Shown piece by piece: positions 37,138 to 39,543 of a stretch of DNA of 39,543 nucleotides (position 1 is the first letter of the stretch; every line of letters starts with the position of its first letter). The notes under the pieces are model-generated. The model was given only the letters and a program-made list of their open reading frames with translations. It was not told the DNA's origin and did no database searches. The position numbers were made by a program, and so were the translations under genes. Source of the stretch: a virus. Where the stretch lies: IMG/VR virus record IMGVR_UViG_3300032829_000023, positions 1 through 39,543 of that record; one strand, given 5' to 3'.

Positions 37138-37379
37138 CTCGCGGGCTCCTTGGCGGCCAGAGTGCGGATAATGGCCGCTGCCGATCCGCCTGCGTACGAA
37201 TGGAAGGAAAGCCCTTCCTCGACCCATTCCGCCGCCTCCTCCAGCGCCTGCCGCCTGGCGTCGGACTCGGCGGCGCGGATGGCGTCGGCGACACACCCCT
37301 GGGCGGCCCCGCGATCGAGGTGTATCCCGTCCCGGCGTAGGACACTCAGCAATTGCTTCGCCCTCTCCTCTGCCGTCAT
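37134..37379 (-). CDS. Small helical protein (81 aa), unknown function
   Basis: ATG at 37379 is chosen because it follows AAGGGAGGAGCG. A 15-nt longer start at 37394 gives an ATGA overlap but sits before that ribosome site. The protein is helical throughout (TAEERAKQLLSVLRRDGIHL, ALEEAAEWVEEGLSFHSYAG). The pattern is common among short phage proteins without function. Confidence 0.65.
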   Translation of the reverse strand: MTAEERAKQLLSVLRRDGIHLDRGAAQGCVADAIRAAESDARRQALEEAAEWVEEGLSFHSYAGGSAAAIIRTLAAKEPAR

Positions 37380-37390
37380 CGCTCCTCCCT

Positions 37391-37609
37391 TCATGCCGCC
37401 CTCACTGGAACGAGCCCCAGCGCCCGGAGGGCCTCGTCTCGCTCTCTGTGACGCCTGAGGAGCTCCTGGGCGCAGCGCAGCAACAGTGCCTCGCTCAGCT
37501 CCTCGATCTTGAAGGTCCGCTCGGAGTGGCAGCGGCGGCAGTAGCCATCGCTCCGGTAGGTTCCGACACCGCAGCAAAGACAGGGTTTCGGATGGTGCTT
37601 GTCAGTCAT
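37391..37609 (-). CDS. Zinc-ribbon protein (72 aa)
   Basis: ATG at 37609 follows CAGGGAGCGACG. The opening is PKPCLCCGVGTYRSDGYCRR and then CHSER: four Cys in two knuckles, a compact zinc ribbon. The C-terminus is helical and basic (LLRCAQELLRRHRERDEALR). It overlaps the preceding gene by 8 nt. Function unknown. Confidence 0.7.
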   Translation of the reverse strand: MTDKHHPKPCLCCGVGTYRSDGYCRRCHSERTFKIEELSEALLLRCAQELLRRHRERDEALRALGLVPVRAA

Positions 37610-37856
37610 CGTCGCTCCCTGGTTCGCGGGGTTCACTGCGGGCAATGAAGGAGGGAGGGACGTTCGGGAGCTTGGCCATCCGCTCCCGCCATGCGGTCAG
37701 TGCCGCGCGGAACGGGACCACGTTGGACTCCGCGACCTCGATCTCCTCGGGAGTCGCTGAGCACGCGCCCAGCTCCTCGACGCCGCGCTCGCGGGTCACG
37801 CGGATGTGCCTGCCAAGGATGAGGAGCGCGCCTTCGTCGCAGAGTGCACAGCTCAT
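37602..37856 (-). CDS. Small protein with CxxC opening (84 aa)
   Basis: It begins MSCALCDEGALLILGRHIRV and continues with an acidic, then basic helix (PEEIEVAESNVVPFRAALTA). A single CxxC with one more Cys (ACSATPEE) may bind a metal. It shares an ATGA overlap with the gene upstream. Unknown function. Confidence 0.65.
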   Translation of the reverse strand: MSCALCDEGALLILGRHIRVTRERGVEELGACSATPEEIEVAESNVVPFRAALTAWRERMAKLPNVPPSFIARSEPREPGSDDD

Positions 37857-38068
37857 TCGTCCCCCAATGCCACACGAAGCGCCGAGAGAACCGTCTCAAG
37901 GTGCACAACGCGTCTTTCGAGCCGTGCACAGTCTGGGCAGGGAACCAAGGGAAGCGGTGCACCGTACAGTCCGCCGTAATGGCCCTCGCTTCCTCCCTGC
38001 GGTGCACATGCCGGGCAGGGATGGCCGTCAGCGGCTCGCCAGCCATGCTTTCCGCACACTTCGCTCAT
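37853..38068 (-). CDS. Zinc-knuckle protein (71 aa)
   Basis: ATG at 38068 overlaps the stop of the replication-initiator-like gene (ATGA). Knuckles are VCGKHG, then HPCPACAPQGG and VPCPDCARLERR; the last leads into a short leucine-rich helix (RRVVHLETVLSALRVAL). Likely zinc-binding; function unknown. Confidence 0.68.
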   Translation of the reverse strand: MSEVCGKHGWRAADGHPCPACAPQGGSEGHYGGLYGAPLPLVPCPDCARLERRVVHLETVLSALRVALGDE

Positions 38069-38964
38069 CTCGCCTCCGATGCCCAGCGCTGGTTGAGGGA
38101 CTCCATCTCCGCCGCGTGAGCCTCTCCGGTCGCGCCGAACGGAGCGTCGTCTAGGCTGGGGTCGATTGCTCGACGCTCGGCCAAATAACGCGACCGGGCT
38201 TCGGCAGTGAGGGAGAGCCACCAACGGGCGGGCGACTGAGGCAGCCGGTCTAGCGTGCCCGCTAGGTCATTCCACACCTCACTGCTAGTGAGCTTCGCAA
38301 CCGATGCAGAGTGTTTGAATCCGTTGGCTTGAAGGGCAGCCCTTGCCCGGCGGCGGAATTCCTCCGGGTCGGTCGTGATGACGCGGTGAATCCCCGCGGC
38401 GTCGGCTGCTCCGGACCAGTGGTATTTCACCCCGTGGTGCACCGCCCGGAACTCTTCCTCCCAAATGGCCCGGAGGGGTGCAAAGCGGGGGTCCGTTTCC
38501 TTCTTCGCCTTCCTGTTCCCCGACGCGGCAGCGGCGGGAAGAAGTAGTTTATCCTCTACTCTACTCTCCTCTCCAGCGCGGGGCCCCGCTGAAACCCCGC
38601 GCGGGGTTTTGTCGGGGTTGCGGCGTGAGGCGTTCGGTCTCGCGTTATCTTTCGCGGCCTTACGGACATGTGCCCCATTTCGTTCGTCCCATCCGTGCAG
38701 GAAGTGATGCAGCCCTCTAGGCTCGAGGAAGCCCACTTCAACCATGCTTCGGAGGAGCTTCCCGGGACTTCGGACGCGATGCCAGCCGGCCGCCCGCTCG
38801 ATCATCTCGGACGGAATCTCGCCCGTTGGGGCGAACTCGGCGCAGTACTCCATCAGCCGGACCACGTACATTCCAGCGTTGGGGTCACCGACCAAGGTGC
38901 ACAGCTTCAAGGTTTTAGGGTGTCTGGAAAAGCCCGAGGCGACGGCGAACCATGGAAGACTCAT
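38065..38964 (-). CDS. Replication-initiator-like protein (299 aa)
   Basis: ATG at 38964 follows AAAGGGAGACA. The opening SLPWFAVASGFSRHPKTLKL, then NAGMYVVRLMEYCAEFAPTG and SPGKLLRSMVEVGFLEPRGL, matches the winged-helix N-terminal domain of phage replisome organisers. A low-complexity linker follows (about residues 125-165), and the C-terminal half is a Trp/Arg-rich helical domain (APLRAIWEEEFRAVHHG). Such proteins bind the phage origin and load the host helicase. An AAAGGG ribosome site lies in a hairpin that could control translation. No origin repeats were recognised here. Confidence 0.68.
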   Translation of the reverse strand: MSLPWFAVASGFSRHPKTLKLCTLVGDPNAGMYVVRLMEYCAEFAPTGEIPSEMIERAAGWHRVRSPGKLLRSMVEVGFLEPRGLHHFLHGWDERNGAHVRKAAKDNARPNASRRNPDKTPRGVSAGPRAGEESRVEDKLLLPAAAASGNRKAKKETDPRFAPLRAIWEEEFRAVHHGVKYHWSGAADAAGIHRVITTDPEEFRRRARAALQANGFKHSASVAKLTSSEVWNDLAGTLDRLPQSPARWWLSLTAEARSRYLAERRAIDPSLDDAPFGATGEAHAAEMESLNQRWASEAR

Positions 38965-38969
38965 TGTCT

Positions 38970-38992
38970 CCCTTTCCCTTACGGAGAAAGGG
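38970..38992 (-). promoter_or_regulatory. Hairpin that can mask the initiator's ribosome site
   Basis: On the coding strand CCCTTTC (38992-38986) pairs with GAAAGGG (38976-38970) around nine bases. The 3' arm contains part of the GGGAG ribosome site (38972-38968) of the 38065-38964 gene, whose ATG is a few bases downstream. The stem would hide the site in the mRNA until melted. Confidence 0.5.
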
Positions 38993-39066
38993 CGCCCTGT
39001 GTGCCCTCCGGGGCGCCGCGGAGCGTAAGACCCTGTGAGATCCGGGCCGGCACAGAGCATAGCATA

Positions 39067-39186
39067 TTACCCCTTGAGATCCACCACCGAGAGACGTTTC
39101 CGAGGCATGTCCAAAATCTTGTCTAGATCCAATGGCAGAGGCTTTACCCGCTTCGCCTTCTTGGCCGGCTTGGGCTCCGGCTTCAC
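39067..39186 (-). CDS. Small basic protein (39 aa)
   Basis: GTG at 39186 (GTGA overlap) follows GGAGGGGAGGATCCC, a strong ribosome site. The product is Pro/Lys-rich at its start (KPEPKPAKKAKRVKPL) and ends in a short helix (DLDKILDMPRKRLSVVDLKG). It is probably disordered and nucleic-acid-binding. The ribosome site and the overlap with the preceding gene support it. Confidence 0.55.
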   Translation of the reverse strand: MKPEPKPAKKAKRVKPLPLDLDKILDMPRKRLSVVDLKG

Positions 39187-39497
39187 GGGATCCTCCCCTC
39201 CTCCACAGCCACCGGCCTCATCGCTCTCCACGCCCTGACCGCTAGAGCGTGGTCGACTACGAGACGGTCAGCGTGGTCGAGCTGGCGCAGGGACCAGCGG
39301 GCGGACTCCATGGCCTGCGCGTAGGTGGGAAGGCCGCCCTCTTGCGCCACTCGGGGCGGCTGCGAGTTGCTAAGCCGGAGGTCCATCGGCCGGCGCAAGT
39401 CCGTGGCCCTCGCCCGTCCGCATCCGTGAGCAGCGGCAAAGGCCAGAGCGAGCATCGCAGCGAAGCAAGCGAGTGCCATCCTTGCCTCGGGTCTCAT
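39183..39497 (-). CDS. Putative exported or membrane-anchored protein (104 aa)
   Basis: ATG at 39497 follows GGGAGGCCGC. The N-terminus has a hydrophobic stretch (MALACFAAMLALAFAAAHGC) that reads as a signal peptide or single span. The C-terminal part is helical and Arg-rich (YAQAMESARWSLRQLDHADR). ATGA overlap with the gene upstream. Function unknown. Confidence 0.6.
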   Translation of the reverse strand: MRPEARMALACFAAMLALAFAAAHGCGRARATDLRRPMDLRLSNSQPPRVAQEGGLPTYAQAMESARWSLRQLDHADRLVVDHALAVRAWRAMRPVAVEEGRIP

Positions 39498-39543
39498 GCG
39501 GCCTCCCGTTTCACGCTACGGGCCATGTCGAGCAAGAGGTCGC
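39494..39543 (-). CDS. 3' end of a gene entering from the right (truncated)
   Basis: The frame is open from the window edge to a TGA at 39494-39496 that overlaps the next start (ATGA). The last residues are DLLLDMARSVKREAA. Only 15 complete codons are visible; nothing can be said about function. Confidence 0.55.
   Translation of the reverse strand, partial: DLLLDMARSVKREAA

Noticed and set aside
39056-39066. TATGCTATGCT on the minus strand upstream of the replication gene, a possible -10 box
   Set aside because: No acceptable -35 box at 16-18 bp; it also overlaps the end of the small upstream gene. Kept as unproven.
1-39543. CRISPR arrays, tRNA genes, insertion sequences, integrase, reverse transcriptase/diversity-generating element
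   Set aside because: None were recognised by eye. The repeats seen are short boundary repeats or within genes. A tRNA scan and a repeat search on the real file would be needed to be certain.

Overview
The window looks like most of the genome of a tailed bacteriophage, probably a short-tailed podovirus, that infects a Gram-negative host. The virion genes are recognisable (large terminase, portal, scaffold, HK97-type capsid protein, head-tail adaptor, a 999-residue nozzle-like tail protein and three large Gly/Ala-rich ejection-type proteins). No tape-measure or tube/sheath protein was seen. By eye the DNA is GC-rich throughout. A diderm host is suggested by lipoboxes, Sec and Tat export signals and an outer-membrane-like C-terminus ending in Phe. 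No integrase, DNA polymerase, RNA polymerase, tRNA or CRISPR array was seen. Genes run off both ends of the window.

Layout. (1) 1-902, minus: a short unit with an XRE-type regulator, a 48-residue membrane peptide and a truncated protein. (2) 903-1047: a divergent control region with a plus-strand promoter whose -35 box lies inside a perfect 16-bp dyad. (3) 1048-7143, plus: about seventeen small genes, most joined by 4-nt start/stop overlaps. They include a recombination module (Gam-like protein, ERF annealing protein, HNH nuclease) and many Cys-motif proteins. Short sequences recur at several gene boundaries. (4) 39543-7140, minus: one long array running right to left. It begins with small proteins and a replication-initiator-like protein, then PD-(D/E)XK-like and HNH nucleases, the packaging genes (TerL, portal, scaffold, capsid), several Ig-like putative decoration proteins, the tail and ejection genes, and a lysis/envelope region. 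It ends with a LamG-like and a beta-helix protein. The last gene meets the plus-strand cluster tail to tail with overlapping stop codons.

How the parts fit. The XRE protein probably controls the plus-strand early operon. ERF, Gam and HNH would process replicating DNA. The minus array builds the particle. Tandem hairpins on both sides of the 24853-25485 gene probably set it apart from the tail genes in expression level.

The most unusual features are on the lysis and envelope side. There is a Tlde1/DUF2778-like L,D-transpeptidase-fold protein as the likely lysin. One reading frame joins a holin-like N-terminus to a signal peptide and an outer-membrane-like domain, with a possible internal start. 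Several other proteins carry export signals: a Sec signal on a fibre-like protein, a lipobox on an Ig-domain protein, and a Tat-like signal on the beta-helix protein. All functional names are from reading motifs by eye; no database search was run.
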